Positions 22,418 to 31,846 of a stretch of 64,000 nucleotides of DNA are shown here, piece by piece. The notes beneath the pieces are model-generated. The model was not told the origin of the DNA, ran no database searches, and saw nothing but the letters and a program-made list of their open reading frames with translations. Within the stretch, counting starts at the first letter, position 1. Every line of letters begins with the position of its first letter. Source of the stretch: Gluconacetobacter asukensis (GTDB taxonomy: Bacteria; Pseudomonadota; Alphaproteobacteria; Acetobacterales; Acetobacteraceae); NCBI RefSeq assembly GCF_014174375.1, contig NZ_JABEQE010000010.1, forward strand, positions 1 to 64,000, in the 5' to 3' direction. Made by a program: the position numbers and the translations under genes.

Positions 22418-23683
22418 GTGGCAAACCAGCTTCTCACCCCCAAGATGCTTACGCGGGAGGCCCTGCGCCTTTACCGCAACTCCAACTCGTTCCTGAAGAA
22501 CGTCGATACGCAATACGACAATTCGTTCGCCAAGACGGGCGCGAAGATCGGCAATACGCTGAACATCCGCCTGCCGAACGATTACGTCGTTGGCAACGGG
22601 CCGACGATCTCGCCGCAGCCCACGCTCGAGCGCCAGACCTCGCTTTCGATCACGAACCAGTTCAACGTGCCGATGTCGTTTTCCTCGGCCGACCTGGCTC
22701 TGTCGCTGGACGATTTCAGCCGTCGCATTCTGGCGCCCGCCGTCAATCGTTTGGCTGGAATGGCCGCCAGCACGCTGATGAGTACCGTGGATCAGGCGAC
22801 CATGGGCGGCCAGGGGCCGGCGCAGCATTTCGTGCACAACACGGATGGGGGCGGCAACACCATCAGCCCGGTTGCGGAAACGGTGCTGCAGGGTGGTGCG
22901 GTGCTGACCAACAACGGCGTTCCCGAAGGAACCCGGCGCATCGCGCTGGTCGACCCGCTGACCGAGGCGCGCCTGGTGTCTGGACTGTCGGGACTGTTCA
23001 ATCCGCAGACCAAGATCGGCGACCAGTTCGAGACCGGCATGCTGTCGAAGGACACGCTGGGCTTCGACTGGTATCGCGATCAGACGATCCTCAAGCACAC
23101 CAGCGGCACCATGACGGGCGCGACCGTGAATGGCGCGAGCCAGACCGGCACATCCCTGTCCGTCAGCGTCGGCGCTGGCGGTTCTGTCTCCCTGAACCCG
23201 GGCGACGTTTTCACGATCGCGGGCGTCTATGGCGTCAACTATATCACCGGCGCGTCGACCGGCATCCTGCGCCAGTTCGTGGCGACGCAGGCCGTTACCA
23301 TCGGCGCCAACGCGACGGGCACTGTCAACTTCTTCCCCGCCATCACGCCGACCGGCTCGACGGCCGGGACGCAGGTCGCCTACGGCACCGTTACGGTTGC
23401 TCCGGCCGCTGCCGCTGCGGTCACGCTGGCAAACGCTGCGGGCGAGATCTACCGGGCGAACCTGCTGTATGTGCCCGAGGCGTTCACCATGGCGACGGCC
23501 GACCTGCCCGTCACGAACGACGAAGGCGCCAAGATGTGGCGCGAGAGCTACGACGGCGTGTCGATGCGCCTGGCGAGCCAATACAACATCATGACGGACC
23601 AGTTCATCACCCGTCTCGACATCCTCTGCGGCATGGCCTGCCTGCGCCCCGAATGGGTCGTACGCCTGGCCGATGCGATCTAA
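22418..23683 (+). CDS. Major coat protein (P22 gp5-like)
   Basis: A 421-residue protein, close to the 430 of P22 gp5. Early REALRLYRNSNSFLKNVDTQ and GAKIGNTLNIRLPNDY, then LERQTSLSITNQFNVPMSFS and SRRILAPAVNRLAGM; these follow the P22-coat family pattern. Residues about 205-345 are a Ser/Thr/Gly/Ala-rich insertion, comparable to the I-domain. GTG start with no strong ribosome site, but preceded by a structured leader. It forms the icosahedral shell. Confidence 0.9.
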   Translation: MANQLLTPKMLTREALRLYRNSNSFLKNVDTQYDNSFAKTGAKIGNTLNIRLPNDYVVGNGPTISPQPTLERQTSLSITNQFNVPMSFSSADLALSLDDFSRRILAPAVNRLAGMAASTLMSTVDQATMGGQGPAQHFVHNTDGGGNTISPVAETVLQGGAVLTNNGVPEGTRRIALVDPLTEARLVSGLSGLFNPQTKIGDQFETGMLSKDTLGFDWYRDQTILKHTSGTMTGATVNGASQTGTSLSVSVGAGGSVSLNPGDVFTIAGVYGVNYITGASTGILRQFVATQAVTIGANATGTVNFFPAITPTGSTAGTQVAYGTVTVAPAAAAAVTLANAAGEIYRANLLYVPEAFTMATADLPVTNDEGAKMWRESYDGVSMRLASQYNIMTDQFITRLDILCGMACLRPEWVVRLADAI

Positions 23684-23697
23684 GGGAGGGCCGCATC

Positions 23698-23886
23698 ATG
23701 GCGACCAGTCGTTATCCGCACAGCCTTGCGCACCCCAACGGGTTCCGCACCGTGACCGTCTATTCCCCCGAGGAGGAAAAGGCGGCTATGGCCCAATTCG
23801 CCGATTTCCGCCGCGAGAACAACGAGGCGTTCGAAAAGGCGAAGGCCGGCGAACCGATCTCGCGCCGGACACGCGCCAATGGATGA
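23698..23886 (+). CDS. Small hypothetical virion-region protein
   Basis: A 62-residue protein: MATSRYPHSLAHPNGFRTVT, then EEEKAAMAQFADFRRENNEA, ending in a basic tail. AAGGGAGGG stands 8 nt before the ATG, a strong site. It sits between coat and the gp4-like gene. It is easily missed because a long overlapping open frame across the coat gene ends at the same stop. Confidence 0.65.
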   Translation: MATSRYPHSLAHPNGFRTVTVYSPEEEKAAMAQFADFRRENNEAFEKAKAGEPISRRTRANG

Positions 23887-24217
23887 GGGCGAGATGAATG
23901 GGGAGGGGGTGTCTGCCGCCCCCTCATTCCCGGGATATCCGATCACGCGCTTCAACCCTGTCTATGGGCGCCGTCAGTTCGCCACGCCGAACGACTACGT
24001 GGCCGCCGGTGGTGACGACGGGGATTGGCGCTTCCTGTCTGCCGGGGCCGCCGATCAGGCACGCACCCACACGGAGGCCGTCCTGGCCATGCGCATGAAC
24101 GAGGAGCGCGCTCTGGCGGCGCTGAAGGAGGGCGGTAACGTCGTTTCCAACAGCGTTCAGGCCGATGAATCGGCGCGATCGGGCTATCCCGAACCTGGCG
24201 TCGTGACGGGCGTCTGA
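23879..24217 (+). CDS. Hypothetical virion-region protein
   Basis: A 112-residue acidic protein. SFPGYPITRFNPVYGRRQFA and PNDYVAAGGDDGDWRFLSAG lead to a helical end. Family not recognised. Overlaps its neighbours at both ends (8 nt and 1 nt). Confidence 0.6.
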   Translation: MDEGEMNGEGVSAAPSFPGYPITRFNPVYGRRQFATPNDYVAAGGDDGDWRFLSAGAADQARTHTEAVLAMRMNEERALAALKEGGNVVSNSVQADESARSGYPEPGVVTGV

Positions 24218-25098
24218 TGTCCGGAATCGCCTCATCGGCGGGTGCGTCGGGAGGCGTTCCCGGCTCAACAGGATACCTCGTCTCCGATCTCGTGGGGCTC
24301 GCGCTCCGCCAGATCGGTGTCGGTGCCATGGGCACCACGCCGGGACAGCAGGATATCTCCGATGGAGTGATGCACTTAAACATGCTCCTGGCCAAATGGC
24401 AGCAGCAGCGGTTCATGGTGCCGAACCTCGTCGACCTTCCCCTAATGAGTACCGGGAAGAGCGTCTATTATATCGGCCCCAGTGGCGATTTTGATGTGCT
24501 GAACCGGCCTGCGCGCCTGGAATCGGCATACGTGCGATTGGCTTCAAGCCCAGGGTTCCAAGCGTCCGCTTCGGCCGACTTTGAGCCTGTCCAATTTGAT
24601 GACAGCGATTTCAACGTCGGTTCCGATGGTCTGAATGGCGCGAACGGATCGGGTCCACTCGATTTCCCGCTCGCCATCATTTCATCCTATGAGGATTACG
24701 CCGCTATCGGCCTTAAGGGCCTGCGGACGTGGCCGAGCGCGGTCTACTACAGCCCGGCGTTTCCCCTCGGGGAATTGCGGTTCTTTCCGATACCCGTGGC
24801 CGGTCTTTGGGAATTGCACGTCATCGTCAAGGCTCAAATCGCAACGCCGGTTTCGGCAACAGATCCGATCGCCCTTCCTGATGAATATTGGGACCTGCTC
24901 ATGTGGACGCTCGCGGTGCGTCTGGCCCCTTCTTACGGGCAGGAGGTGAGCCCGACAGTCGCTGCGATGGCCAAGGCAGCCCTTCAAACGGTTCGTTCTG
25001 CCAACACCCAAATTCCAAAACTTCAAATGCCGTCTTCCCTCGGGCCTCGCAGCACATCTGCGGTCAATCCGTGGTGGATTTACACAGGAGGATTCTGA
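24217..25098 (+). CDS. Tail accessory factor gp4-like (head completion)
   Basis: A 293-residue protein. SDLVGLALRQIGVGAMGTTP followed by DISDGVMHLNMLLAKWQQQR, then YAAIGLKGLRTWPSAVYYSP and PDEYWDLLMWTLAVRLAPSY match the P22 gp4 family of packaged-DNA stabilisation factors, which bind under the portal ring. P22 gp4 is 166 residues; longer members exist in other phages. It is the first of the gp4-gp10-needle series. Confidence 0.85.
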   Translation: MSGIASSAGASGGVPGSTGYLVSDLVGLALRQIGVGAMGTTPGQQDISDGVMHLNMLLAKWQQQRFMVPNLVDLPLMSTGKSVYYIGPSGDFDVLNRPARLESAYVRLASSPGFQASASADFEPVQFDDSDFNVGSDGLNGANGSGPLDFPLAIISSYEDYAAIGLKGLRTWPSAVYYSPAFPLGELRFFPIPVAGLWELHVIVKAQIATPVSATDPIALPDEYWDLLMWTLAVRLAPSYGQEVSPTVAAMAKAALQTVRSANTQIPKLQMPSSLGPRSTSAVNPWWIYTGGF

Positions 25099-25100
25099 CG

Positions 25101-26837
25101 GTGGCGCTTTCTCCGCTGACCCGGATGGTCAATCTTGCTGAACTGCAAGAATATCTTGATGAGATGCCTGCCAACAACCCGGCCGGGACGGTAGGGGAGC
25201 CGGGCATCGCCTTCGCCAATGACCAGACATCTGGGCTGTTCCGGTCGGCAGACGGATCGATGGGCATTGCCCAGGGTGGAAAATCCGTTTTGAACATCTC
25301 ACCTGCTGGGGCGATTGATATAAGCGTCGTCGCTGCCGGCTTGACCACACTGATCGCTTTGTCTCAACGCTTCGCTTTTCTGCCGCTCGCGCAGGACCTG
25401 GGCGCGGTTGGCGATGGCGTGACGGATGCGAGTATCGCCCTGATGAATCGTGCCGTGACGGCCGCGTTTCTTCCTCCGGGCACCTATCTGGTCAACCAGT
25501 CCTGCACGATCTCCATGCAGCTGGTCTTTTCTCCAGGAGCGATGCTCAAAATCGCAGACGGATGCACGGTAACCCTCTCGAACGTGGTTGATTCCGGTCG
25601 AGAGCAGCCAATTTTTGCGTTCGGTGCTGCGCGCACTGGCATCGTCCAAATCCCGAACAGCTTCGTATCGCTGGGCTGGTTCAGCATTGCCCGCGACGGT
25701 AGCCAGGACGTGGGGCCTGTGGTCAATTCGCTGATCGCGAGTGCGCCTGCGCAGGGCAGAACAATCTACGTGCCCGACGCCTCACGCTATCTCATCGCGA
25801 CCACGATCGACATCCAAGGCAAGCCTTATATTACGATCAGGGGAGAGGGGCGCGGAGAGCGCAGCAATGTTGATTCGTCCGGAGTGTGGGTAGGCGGCGG
25901 ATCGCAGTTCGTCCTCGGTCCCAATGTCGGGATCGGGATCACGGATAGCCGGCCGTCGGGGACGTTTTCGCGCACCTCAGGTCTAGTTCTGCAGGATTTT
26001 TCCATGTCTGGATATTCCGGCTCGGCCGTGGTCCAGACTGGCATCTCCATCCAACGGGATGGCGACGGACTGATCCTCGACAAGCTGAATCTCATCAACT
26101 TCAACGGAACAGGTTCCGGCAGCTGTTGCGTCAATATCTATGCACAGGACACTGCCGCGATCCGCGATTGCTGGATGGCGGAAAGCACAAACTGTCTGGC
26201 CATCGGAAACTGCATCGAGACCTCCGTGGAGGGGTGCCAGCTTGGCGCCCAACCAACCGGCGTGACGATCAACTGCTCAAATGGAGTTCGCGTTCTTGTT
26301 TCCGGCTGCAATATCTTCCCGGATGGGCAGGTTGCAGTTCTGTGGACCAACATGCAGTTCTCGCAGATCTCGGATTGTATTATCTCGACCCGGTTCACCG
26401 GCGCCATCGTGCTCTACGGCTGCGTGGCATGTGAGATCAGCAGCTTCATCCTGCGCGCCCCGAACGATCTGTCTACGAGCTGGACAGCCGGAAAGAGCCA
26501 GTGGGCCGCGACGAATTATGATCCGATCAACCGCGACGAGCTTACAGGGCTCATCTACCTTGATGGCTCGTCGAACGATAACGTGATCCGAGACGGACAG
26601 GTGTGGTCCTATATGGACGCCACGAACGCAACGGGACTGCGCATCAAGTCCGGTGCATCGGGGAACCGTGTCGTTAACCTCAAGTTCGCGGGAAGCGCTG
26701 CCTTCGTTGGGAGCGCGGAAGTTGTTGCGATCGAGAGCGGGGGGGCCGCTGGCGTCACTTACCTGCTCGATAGCTGCCTCTCTACCCAGGCTACGGTAGC
26801 CGGCAGCGTGGTGACACGCTATTTGGCCGCAAGCTGA
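25101..26837 (+). CDS. Tailspike with beta-helix (pectate-lyase-like)
   Basis: A 578-residue protein from GTG at 25101 (AGGAGG 9 nt upstream). The head-binding N-terminus (GEPGIAFANDQTSGLFRSAD and GGKSVLNISPAG) is followed by QDLGAVGDGVTDASIALMNR, the pectate_lyase_3 start, and right-handed beta-helix turns (VNIYAQDTAAIRDCWM, IGNCIETSVEGCQLG, VRVLVSGCNIF). It should bind, and may cleave, a surface polysaccharide such as cellulose-like or acetan-like host polymer or LPS; the substrate is not known. In P22 the spike gene is distant; here it lies between gp4-like and gp10-like. Confidence 0.82.
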   Translation: MALSPLTRMVNLAELQEYLDEMPANNPAGTVGEPGIAFANDQTSGLFRSADGSMGIAQGGKSVLNISPAGAIDISVVAAGLTTLIALSQRFAFLPLAQDLGAVGDGVTDASIALMNRAVTAAFLPPGTYLVNQSCTISMQLVFSPGAMLKIADGCTVTLSNVVDSGREQPIFAFGAARTGIVQIPNSFVSLGWFSIARDGSQDVGPVVNSLIASAPAQGRTIYVPDASRYLIATTIDIQGKPYITIRGEGRGERSNVDSSGVWVGGGSQFVLGPNVGIGITDSRPSGTFSRTSGLVLQDFSMSGYSGSAVVQTGISIQRDGDGLILDKLNLINFNGTGSGSCCVNIYAQDTAAIRDCWMAESTNCLAIGNCIETSVEGCQLGAQPTGVTINCSNGVRVLVSGCNIFPDGQVAVLWTNMQFSQISDCIISTRFTGAIVLYGCVACEISSFILRAPNDLSTSWTAGKSQWAATNYDPINRDELTGLIYLDGSSNDNVIRDGQVWSYMDATNATGLRIKSGASGNRVVNLKFAGSAAFVGSAEVVAIESGGAAGVTYLLDSCLSTQATVAGSVVTRYLAAS

Positions 26838-28294
26838 TGCAACGCATCAATCTGTCGGGCGGCTCATACGATGCGCGCGCTACCTCGGTGGCCGCGCAGC
26901 GCTGCCTCAACCTGTATGGCGAACCGATTCCCCAAGATGACGGGGAACCTATCAGATTCGCCTATTATCCTACGCCCGGCCTTCTGGTGGCGGCCCAGGC
27001 GGCCGGGGCGGGGCGGTGTGCCTACCAAACGACGCAGGGAGATGCTATTTTTGTCGTTGGCGCATCTGTTGTCCGCCTCGGGCCAGACGGCTCCCTCTCG
27101 GAGATCGGGCAAATTGCTACCGGTAGCGCGCCAGTCAGGATCGCAGACAACGGGACAACCCTTTTTATCGTGGATGGGACCGCGGGCGCCGGATGGTATT
27201 GCGCAATGCCTCCGAAGCCAGGGGCTATCCCGTATGGAGAAATGCAGCAGATCGGCGATTCTGCATTCTACGGCTCGCCGACCATTTCTGTTCTCGACAC
27301 CTTTTTCCTGTTCGTGAACCCGGGGACCACGAACTGGTACACATCGCCGGCACAGTTTTCAGACGAGACCACGACGCCATTCGATAGCCTCTACGTGGCC
27401 AGCGATGCCACGAGCCTGGGAACAATCATCGGAATCGGCGTGCTGGGCCAGTATATCTGGCTATTCGGGCGCAACCAGATTGAGTTCTGGGCCGATTCTG
27501 GCGCATCGGATTTCCCCTTCGCGCGCGTGTCCGGCGTGACTGTCGAAGCCGGGTGCATAAGCCCATATTCGATCGCTAATGTGCCGACGACAGCCAACAC
27601 GCCAAACGGCGCGATAATGTGGTTGGGCCGAGACCGATCCGGATATGCGCGGGTCTATCTCGGGCAGCAGACATCTGCCGTTCCGGTATCGACCTTCCCC
27701 GTCGACGGGGCGCTCCAGGCAATGGCCAATTTGGCGGGAGCAGTTGGAAGCGTCTACCAGCAGGATGGGCATGTCTTCTACGTGCTCACAATTCCCGGCC
27801 AGTCATCGTCGTGGGTTTTCGATGTGTCGACCGGCCTGTGGCATGAGCGTTGCTCGCTGGATGCTGCAGGAAATGAAGCGCAGATCCGCCCTCTGTTCTG
27901 GACGCAGGCCTATGGAAAGATCTGGGCGGTCGATCGCGACAACGGCGCCGTTTACGAAGTGTCGATGGAGGCGACCGATGATGCGGGCGCCCCGATCAAA
28001 CGGCAGCGCGCATTCCCCCACCTGCTGACCAACGGACAGCGCGGCATTCACCGCCAGTTCATGCTGGACATGCAGAACGGAGCTGGCCAGCAGATCGCGG
28101 TGGATTGGAGTGACGACCGTGGTGCGACATTCTGCTCTCCACAGGCATTGACGCTTGGTATGACCGGGAATATCTGGCCTACGCTCTGGCGCCTCGGTAT
28201 GGCCCGAGACCGGGTATATCGCCTGACGTGGACTGATCCAGGAATGACGGCCCTGATGGGTGCGTTTCTCCAGATTGACCCGGTGCGCACATGA
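26837..28294 (+). CDS. gp10-like packaged DNA stabilization protein
   Basis: A 485-residue protein (P22 gp10 is 472). It has NLYGEPIPQDDGEPIRFAYY and TPGLLVAA at the start, VFDVSTGLWHERCSLDAAGN and AYGKIWAVDRDNGAVYEVSM later, and repeated beta-propeller-like blades. These match the P22 tail hub gp10 family. It closes the head below gp4 and carries the spikes and needle. Confidence 0.9.
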   Translation: MQRINLSGGSYDARATSVAAQRCLNLYGEPIPQDDGEPIRFAYYPTPGLLVAAQAAGAGRCAYQTTQGDAIFVVGASVVRLGPDGSLSEIGQIATGSAPVRIADNGTTLFIVDGTAGAGWYCAMPPKPGAIPYGEMQQIGDSAFYGSPTISVLDTFFLFVNPGTTNWYTSPAQFSDETTTPFDSLYVASDATSLGTIIGIGVLGQYIWLFGRNQIEFWADSGASDFPFARVSGVTVEAGCISPYSIANVPTTANTPNGAIMWLGRDRSGYARVYLGQQTSAVPVSTFPVDGALQAMANLAGAVGSVYQQDGHVFYVLTIPGQSSSWVFDVSTGLWHERCSLDAAGNEAQIRPLFWTQAYGKIWAVDRDNGAVYEVSMEATDDAGAPIKRQRAFPHLLTNGQRGIHRQFMLDMQNGAGQQIAVDWSDDRGATFCSPQALTLGMTGNIWPTLWRLGMARDRVYRLTWTDPGMTALMGAFLQIDPVRT

Positions 28295-28818
28295 CCGGTC
28301 CGCGCAATCTCTATACACCGCTGCCGATTCAGATTTGCAATTCAGACGGTACCCTGACAGCGCAGGGGCAGGCTTTCTTGCGGCGCCTATGGGAGCGCAC
28401 TGGATATGCTCCAGGGACAGATGGATCATGGTCCTCAATGCAGGGGGATGTCGGGTCTCTGCTTTCTGGGTTGGCTTCCGCAGCAGCGTCCCAGGCCACA
28501 GCGCGCGCGGAAGCCGCGATAGCAGAGGCAACGGCCCTTCTTCTGGATGCCACAGCCCTCCGCGCCCAGGCCATATTCGCGATCAACGAGGCACGCGACG
28601 AGGCGCGGATTGCCCACCTGGAGGCGCAATCCATCCGTGTGGAGGCGAGGCGCGCGCTCGATGACGCCAAGCTATCGCTGGTAGCGATTTTGGATGCGCA
28701 ATCAGTGCGCGCCGAGATGCGCAAGGCAGTCTCCGCTGGGGCAGCCGCCCGGCAGACAGCATCTGACGCGGCCACCATGGCAATCCTGAACGCGGCGCAC
28801 GGAAGCGACTTTTTCTGA
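28291..28818 (+). CDS. Tail-needle-like coiled-coil protein (gp26 position)
   Basis: A 175-residue protein. The N-terminal PLPIQICNSDGTLTAQGQAF and LRRLWERTGYAPGTDGS is a known phage tail-tip motif. Residues about 55-160 are an Ala-rich continuous helix with heptads (ARAEAAIAEATALLLDATAL and LEAQSIRVEARRALDDAKLS). Position after gp10 equals P22 gene 26, the tail needle that plugs the channel. The role is inferred from position and structure rather than direct identity. Confidence 0.6.
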   Translation: MTGPRNLYTPLPIQICNSDGTLTAQGQAFLRRLWERTGYAPGTDGSWSSMQGDVGSLLSGLASAAASQATARAEAAIAEATALLLDATALRAQAIFAINEARDEARIAHLEAQSIRVEARRALDDAKLSLVAILDAQSVRAEMRKAVSAGAAARQTASDAATMAILNAAHGSDFF

Positions 28819-28929
28819 AAGGCATTGGACGACGCGTCTGATTCTGCTATTCTCATCGTCACGGCAGGCGCGATCGCCCAGGCGGCCAATTTCAGATGAT
28901 GGCACGGTCCGTAGGTCCGTGATGTGCTG

Positions 28930-29247
28930 ATGGCTGTTATTGCCCAGAATCTCCAGCCCGGGATTACCCTCGTCGCAACCGCCGAAACCATTGTCACGGC
29001 TGGTGCAGGGACGAATGTCATCACGAGCGCCGTGCTGACGAACCCTACTGCGGCTGCCGTGAGTGTCACGGTCCAGATCAAGCGGTCTGGAGGATCGGCC
29101 CTCGACCTCGTGCCCTCGCGCGCGATCCAGCCGAATGGGACCGATCTCCTTCCCGAACTGATCGGGCGCGTCCTGGGCAACGGGGATCAGATCCTAGCTT
29201 TGGGCGCCGGCCTCGTCTGCGTCGTGGACGGATATTCCCTGTCGTGA
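28930..29247 (+). CDS. Small virion-region protein, beta-rich
   Basis: A 105-residue protein with a strand-rich pattern: TAETIVTAGAGTNVITSAVL, AAAVSVTVQIKRSGGSALDL, GRVLGNGDQILALGAG. It is similar in type to small phage fibre or decoration proteins. ATG at 28930 or GTG at 28924. Confidence 0.6.
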   Translation: MAVIAQNLQPGITLVATAETIVTAGAGTNVITSAVLTNPTAAAVSVTVQIKRSGGSALDLVPSRAIQPNGTDLLPELIGRVLGNGDQILALGAGLVCVVDGYSLS

Positions 29248-29606
29248 TGGCGCCGGCTGACCTGCTGGGCATGGAGCTGCCGCCCCACGCGAAGATCTAT
29301 CGCGAGGGGGATGTGCTGGCTGCCGTGATGCCGATCAGCGATGGGGCGTGGGAGGTTCATTGCGGCGCGGCGCCGGACCGGCGTGGGCGCATTGCCTTGG
29401 AGGCATTCCGGCGCCTGATCGCCCAGTTCTGGAGTGATTATCCAGATGCAATCACCCTGATCGGCGTGATGGAGGCGACGCACCGCGCCGCGCGGGTGAA
29501 CGCCGTCCGGCTGGGGTTCATTCCGTTTCTCACTGACAACCTGCCGTGGCCTGATGGGTCGGTCCGGCTGACGGCTTGCTACCGACTGGAGAGGGCTCAA
29601 TCATGA
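29244..29606 (+). CDS. GNAT-like acetyltransferase-fold protein
   Basis: A 120-residue protein. AAPDRRGRIALEAFRRLIAQ and FWSDYPDAITLIGVMEATHR, then AARVNAVRLGFIPF follow the GNAT pattern of the pyrophosphate loop, beta-4 and the NxxAxRxxxxxGF end. Such proteins occur in podovirus virion clusters; the P22 equivalent position is gene 14. No target known. GTG start overlaps previous stop. Confidence 0.7.
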   Translation: MMAPADLLGMELPPHAKIYREGDVLAAVMPISDGAWEVHCGAAPDRRGRIALEAFRRLIAQFWSDYPDAITLIGVMEATHRAARVNAVRLGFIPFLTDNLPWPDGSVRLTACYRLERAQS

Positions 29607-30313
29607 GATGGCTGCGGAACCACCAGCATGATGCGATGGCTGGCGTTTGCTTCGATGTTGGTGCTGCTGTCGGGGGCGCCGCGCAGGCTGCCGGCACTGT
29701 CGCCGCGACGGCGATGCAGGTCAGCGCCGAAAAGCAGGCCCGGCAGACGGCAATCAACACGGCCAACAGCGTCGCCCCGACGATCACGGACTCGGCCGAC
29801 TATGCGAACAACCTGCTCAATCCGTATGCCACGACTGGCACGAACGCGATTAACGGCCTGTCGAACGGACTGACGGAAAGCTACCTCCAGTCGACGCCCG
29901 GCTATCAGTGGAACCTTAACCAGGGCGAGCAGGCCGCGACGAATAGCGCGGCGGCCCGCGGGCTGGCGAATAGCGGCGCCGCGCTCAAGGGGGCCGCGAC
30001 CTACGCCAGCGGGCTGGCCGACAGCACCTATCAGAACCAGTTCAACGACACGAACGCCCTGGCGCAGGAGGGTTACAACGCCCTCAACCAGCAGGGCAAC
30101 AACACCATGACGGCGGCCAACAATGCTGGCCAGATCCGCATGGAGGGTGCGAACGGGGCCATGGCGACGACCGTTGGGGCCGGGAATGCCCTTTCGTCTG
30201 GTATCTCCAGCTTGGGCAATACGGCAGCGCAATACGGCCTCTACAGCAGCCTCCTGAACGGCGGAAGCGGCAACGACACCTCCAACTACAGCGCCGGCGG
30301 CCTGTATTTCTGA
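29603..30313 (+). CDS. DNA ejection protein (gp7-like)
   Basis: A 236-residue Ala/Gly/Asn-rich protein with a hydrophobic N-terminus (GAAVGGAAQAAGTVAATAMQ) and later NQGEQAATNSAAARGLANSG and YNALNQQGNNTMTAANNAGQ repeats. Composition and position suit the P22 gp7 class of injected proteins. ATGA overlap with the previous gene fixes the start at 29603. Confidence 0.72.
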   Translation: MRWLRNHQHDAMAGVCFDVGAAVGGAAQAAGTVAATAMQVSAEKQARQTAINTANSVAPTITDSADYANNLLNPYATTGTNAINGLSNGLTESYLQSTPGYQWNLNQGEQAATNSAAARGLANSGAALKGAATYASGLADSTYQNQFNDTNALAQEGYNALNQQGNNTMTAANNAGQIRMEGANGAMATTVGAGNALSSGISSLGNTAAQYGLYSSLLNGGSGNDTSNYSAGGLYF

Positions 30314-30325
30314 CGGGAGCAGATC

Positions 30326-31846
30326 ATGGCCTTTGGTGGTTTCGATGCGGGTGCTCTCATGCCGACGCCGATCAAAACGGCGAACCCGCTGGAGATGGCC
30401 GAGCAAGCAATGAGCTTCAAGTCCGCGCTGCTGGGGAACCAGATCCAGCAGGCGGAATATGACGCCAGGCTGGCGCAGGGCCGCGCGCTTCAGCAGGCGA
30501 CGGATGCGGGCGGCCGAACGGATTACGCCAAAGCCCGCGCGGCGATGGCGGCCGATCCAGCAGCGGCCTATGGCGCGGCTGAGGCATACTCGGCGCAGAA
30601 CCGGAACCGTGCCGAGGATGTCCTGAACCAGGACGAGCAGCTTGCGTTCCAGACGCACGCCAGCGCAGCAGCGGCGGACGGCATGGGACGCGTGATCGCT
30701 GACCCGTCCAATGCCAACGTGAAGGGATATGCTGCCTTCATGTCGCGCCTGACACCGGCGGCCGCCGGACAGATCGGCACGATCGCGGATCAGGTCATGG
30801 CTCTCCCGACCAAGGGGCAGCGGGTCGAGGCCCTGAAGGCAGCCTTCACCGCGCATATGGGTCAGGAGGCCAGCAATCGCGTGTTCGGCGCACCGACAGT
30901 GGTGGATGACGGGAACACGATCCAGAGCGGAACGCAGGCGGCTGCGATGGATGGGGGCGCATTCACGCCGACCGGGGGCGTGCAGCGGCAGGTGTCGCCG
31001 GAAAGCAATGCTCATCTTGTGCCTGTCACGATGAAAGACCCAGAAACTGGACAGATGATCACCGTCTATCGGCCTGCCGGCGAATTGCGCCAGACCTCTG
31101 GCCGCGGCAACTTTACCGGCCGCCGCGTGGACACGTCTGGGGGCGCCAGCGCGGAGCCGATGGCCGGAACGCCCACGGGGTATGACGCCCAGTATAAGAC
31201 CGGCCAGGATGTGCAGAATGCCCTCGCGGGTCAGCAGAACGATGTTACGCAGAACGTCGCGACACTCCGCAATCTGGATTCTTTGCTCTCCAGCATCCCC
31301 AAAGATGCCCGCTCGCGCACGCTCAAGGATATCGCAAACAATCTCAGCAAGTTCGGGATTGGCGGTGAAAGTGCAGACCGTTACGCCACGCTGGCGCAGG
31401 AGATTGACAAGGCCGGAACCACGCTGCGTAAACAGATGATGGACGGGGGCGCTGGCTTGCATACGAATGCCGGCCTGTCCGACCTCGAGCACATCACGCC
31501 CGGAATGGAGATGACGCCGACCGCTGCCCGGGCCCTTACGAATGAGATGCTGACGGCAGCGCTCTATCAGAAGGGGCGCCAAGGCATCGCCAGTAGGACC
31601 AAAGACCCCACGAAGGTCATGCAGGCGCTTGCCGATTACGACCAGGCGTTCGACCCGCGCTTTGCCACGATCCAGCGCCTTGGGCCAGAAGAGGGGAGAG
31701 AATATGCACGCACGCATATCTCTGACCCGCGCGAGTATACCGCGTCCGTCCGCCGCATGGCCCAGGCACAGCGGGATAGGGGTTATGACTATGGCCTGAC
31801 GTCGGCGCAAATCGAGCGCATCCTGGGCCCGCAGAATGGCCGATGA
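30326..31846 (+). CDS. DNA ejection protein (gp20-like)
   Basis: A 506-residue protein (P22 gp20 is 471) with Ala/Gln-rich helices (QIQQAEYDARLAQGRALQQA) and ARTLKDIANNLSKFGI-type helical parts. Not strongly conserved, but its place between the gp7-like and the transglycosylase protein matches P22 gene 20. It is expected to be carried in the head and ejected into the cell envelope. Confidence 0.72.
   Translation: MAFGGFDAGALMPTPIKTANPLEMAEQAMSFKSALLGNQIQQAEYDARLAQGRALQQATDAGGRTDYAKARAAMAADPAAAYGAAEAYSAQNRNRAEDVLNQDEQLAFQTHASAAAADGMGRVIADPSNANVKGYAAFMSRLTPAAAGQIGTIADQVMALPTKGQRVEALKAAFTAHMGQEASNRVFGAPTVVDDGNTIQSGTQAAAMDGGAFTPTGGVQRQVSPESNAHLVPVTMKDPETGQMITVYRPAGELRQTSGRGNFTGRRVDTSGGASAEPMAGTPTGYDAQYKTGQDVQNALAGQQNDVTQNVATLRNLDSLLSSIPKDARSRTLKDIANNLSKFGIGGESADRYATLAQEIDKAGTTLRKQMMDGGAGLHTNAGLSDLEHITPGMEMTPTAARALTNEMLTAALYQKGRQGIASRTKDPTKVMQALADYDQAFDPRFATIQRLGPEEGREYARTHISDPREYTASVRRMAQAQRDRGYDYGLTSAQIERILGPQNGR

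Noticed and set aside
22255-23886. A 543-residue plus-strand open frame across the coat gene
   Set aside because: Most of it is an out-of-frame shadow of the coat protein. Only its last 62 codons (23698-23886) have their own ribosome site and are accepted as a separate gene.
29597-31810. A 737-residue minus-strand open frame over the ejection protein genes
   Set aside because: It is antiparallel to three strongly supported genes (GNAT-like end, gp7-like, gp20-like) with correct junctions. Its Arg/His/Gly-rich text lacks any domain and reflects high GC codon bias.
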